Assembly (NCBI GenBank): GCA_003551945.1
Contig: PUNZ01000096.1
Coordinates: 1 to 6,827 of the forward strand
Origin: Halovenus sp.
GTDB taxonomy: Archaea; Halobacteriota; Halobacteria; Halobacteriales; Haloarculaceae
Length of the DNA stretch: 6,827 nucleotides
Direction: 5' to 3'
Shown here: positions 6,483 through 6,827 of the stretch, one piece after another
Numbering within the stretch: position 1 is the stretch's first letter
How the letters are laid out: every line of letters begins with the position of its first letter
Position numbers and translations under genes: made by a program
Notes under the pieces: model-generated
Seen by the model: the letters and a program-made list of their open reading frames with translations, nothing else
What the model was told of the DNA's origin: nothing
Databases searched by the model: none

Positions 6483-6651
6483 GGTCAACGACTGCCCCCA
6501 GAACGAGGATGCCGAAAAAGACCAGCGGTGCGCCAACAAGCACGCCGCCGACGGCAACGAGTAACGCGGATATCGGGTCGTGTGTGGCAACATCGATAAA
6601 GTGCTCAGGGGCGGCCAAGATGCTGTCAACCAGTTCGACAAGTACACTCAT
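6445..6651 (-). CDS. Small hydrophobic membrane protein, function unknown
   Basis: This 68-residue protein begins with an amphipathic stretch (MSVLVELVDSILAAPEHFID). A long hydrophobic run at about residues 27-58, rich in Val, Leu, Gly and Ala, follows; it could be one long helix or a tight two-helix hairpin broken near 'GGVLVGAP'. A polar tail (IRPESSAVEHP) ends it. I do not recognise a named family. The start is the first ATG of the frame. No convincing TATA-like sequence lies 24-30 bases upstream; the sequence there (AATCAAGTACT on the minus strand) is weak. Its stop codon lies inside mer, giving a 38-base tail-to-tail overlap. The composition looks like a real haloarchaeal membrane protein and not an antisense shadow, and most of the gene lies outside mer. 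Confidence 0.72.
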   Translation of the reverse strand: MSVLVELVDSILAAPEHFIDVATHDPISALLVAVGGVLVGAPLVFFGILVLGAVVDLIRPESSAVEHP

Positions 6652-6712
6652 AGTCGAACGTTTCGGCCGCCAGTACTTGATTGCTTCTGTCTCCCGGTGG
6701 TGCCCTGGTTAC

Positions 6713-6735
6713 ATCACCAGTATCACTATTATCAC
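6713..6735 (+). repeat. Three ATCAC units phased at nine bases
   Basis: ATCAC occurs at 6713-6717, 6722-6726 and 6731-6735, exactly nine bases apart, with differing bases between. The array overlaps the likely TATA element of the last gene. It could be a short regulator-binding array or chance; three short copies are little evidence. Confidence 0.3.
6727..6732 (+). promoter_or_regulatory. TATA-like element of the last gene
   Basis: TATTAT is centred about 25-26 bases before the ATG at 6755. The same element lies only about 20 bases before the alternative ATG at 6749, which is too close for a leaderless start, so it argues for 6755. Confidence 0.4.
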
Positions 6736-6754
6736 AGGCCACTCATGCATGGAT

Positions 6755-6827
6755 ATGAAAGAGACCTCCCTTGATGACTTTGCCTCCAGTAGCGACGAGG
6801 CCGACGAGTCAACTGCGGAGGACGAAT
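6755..6827 (+). CDS. Acidic small-protein gene, N-terminal part; possibly DUF7573-like
   Basis: The frame opens at 6755 with MKETSLDDFASSSDEADES and stays open to the window edge, giving a Ser/Asp/Glu-rich N-terminus typical of haloarchaeal proteins. An in-frame ATG at 6749 would add MD; 6755 is preferred because of the distance from the TATA-like element. The 'SLDDF' opening followed by an acidic low-complexity linker recalls small haloarchaeal DUF7573 proteins, which end in a Cys-rich zinc-binding module, but that part lies beyond the window. Family assignment is therefore tentative, while the presence of a coding start is well supported. It is divergent from the 68-residue membrane protein. 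Confidence 0.6.
   Translation, partial: MKETSLDDFASSSDEADESTAEDE

Noticed and set aside
6234..6647. 137-residue minus-strand open frame opposite the end of mer
   Set aside because: It is antisense to conserved Mer motifs, rich in Ser, His, Arg and Cys, and competes with the more plausible 68-residue membrane protein in another frame.
6745..6774. Plus-strand frame starting at ATG 6745
   Set aside because: It reaches a TGA after nine codons, whereas the frame from 6749/6755 stays open with haloarchaeal composition.

Overview
The window looks like chromosomal DNA from a halophilic archaeon (class Halobacteria). Every convincing protein is rich in Asp and Glu, GC is moderate (not calculated), and promoters are of the archaeal TATA type. 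Several TATA-like elements sit about 25 to 28 bases before the start codon, the spacing expected for leaderless mRNAs. The protein families also fit: a DUF1508/HVO_2922-type protein, a large glycosylated surface protein, and F420 enzymes without methanogenesis genes nearby.

Layout. Bases 1-111 hold the 3' end of a DUF1508 protein (+). Converging on it is a 983-residue secreted, membrane-anchored surface protein (148-3099, -) with an Ig-like domain, a BGTF/DUF7827-like haloarchaeal surface module, three tandem CARDB-like domains, an acidic stalk and a short C-terminal anchor. Divergent from it, across a 137-base intergenic stretch, is a zinc-ribbon membrane protein (3237-3647, +). Five bases later this meets a 74-residue helix-turn-helix protein (3653-3877, -). 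Upstream of that, on the same strand but with a separate promoter between them, lies tenA, a thiaminase II family enzyme of thiamine salvage (3958-4617, -).

A 102-base divergent promoter region separates tenA from the pair cofE-mer (4720-6482, +), whose stop and start codons overlap as ATGA. CofE adds the glutamate tail to coenzyme F420. Mer is an F420-dependent methylene-tetrahydropterin/folate reductase of the luciferase-like fold. Cofactor maturation and a cofactor-using enzyme are therefore made from one transcript. In a non-methanogen the reductase most likely serves C1 folate chemistry such as methionine and methyl supply. A 68-residue membrane protein (6445-6651, -) overlaps the 3' end of mer in antisense. 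An acidic small-protein gene starts at about 6755 (+) and runs off the window.

No RNA gene, insertion sequence, CRISPR array or defence cassette was recognised. The least explained items are a three-copy CGGYCG-type repeat in the tenA/cofE promoter region, a 9-base-phased ATCAC triplet before the last gene, an 8-base palindrome beside the TATA box of the small HTH gene, and the two small membrane proteins of unknown role.
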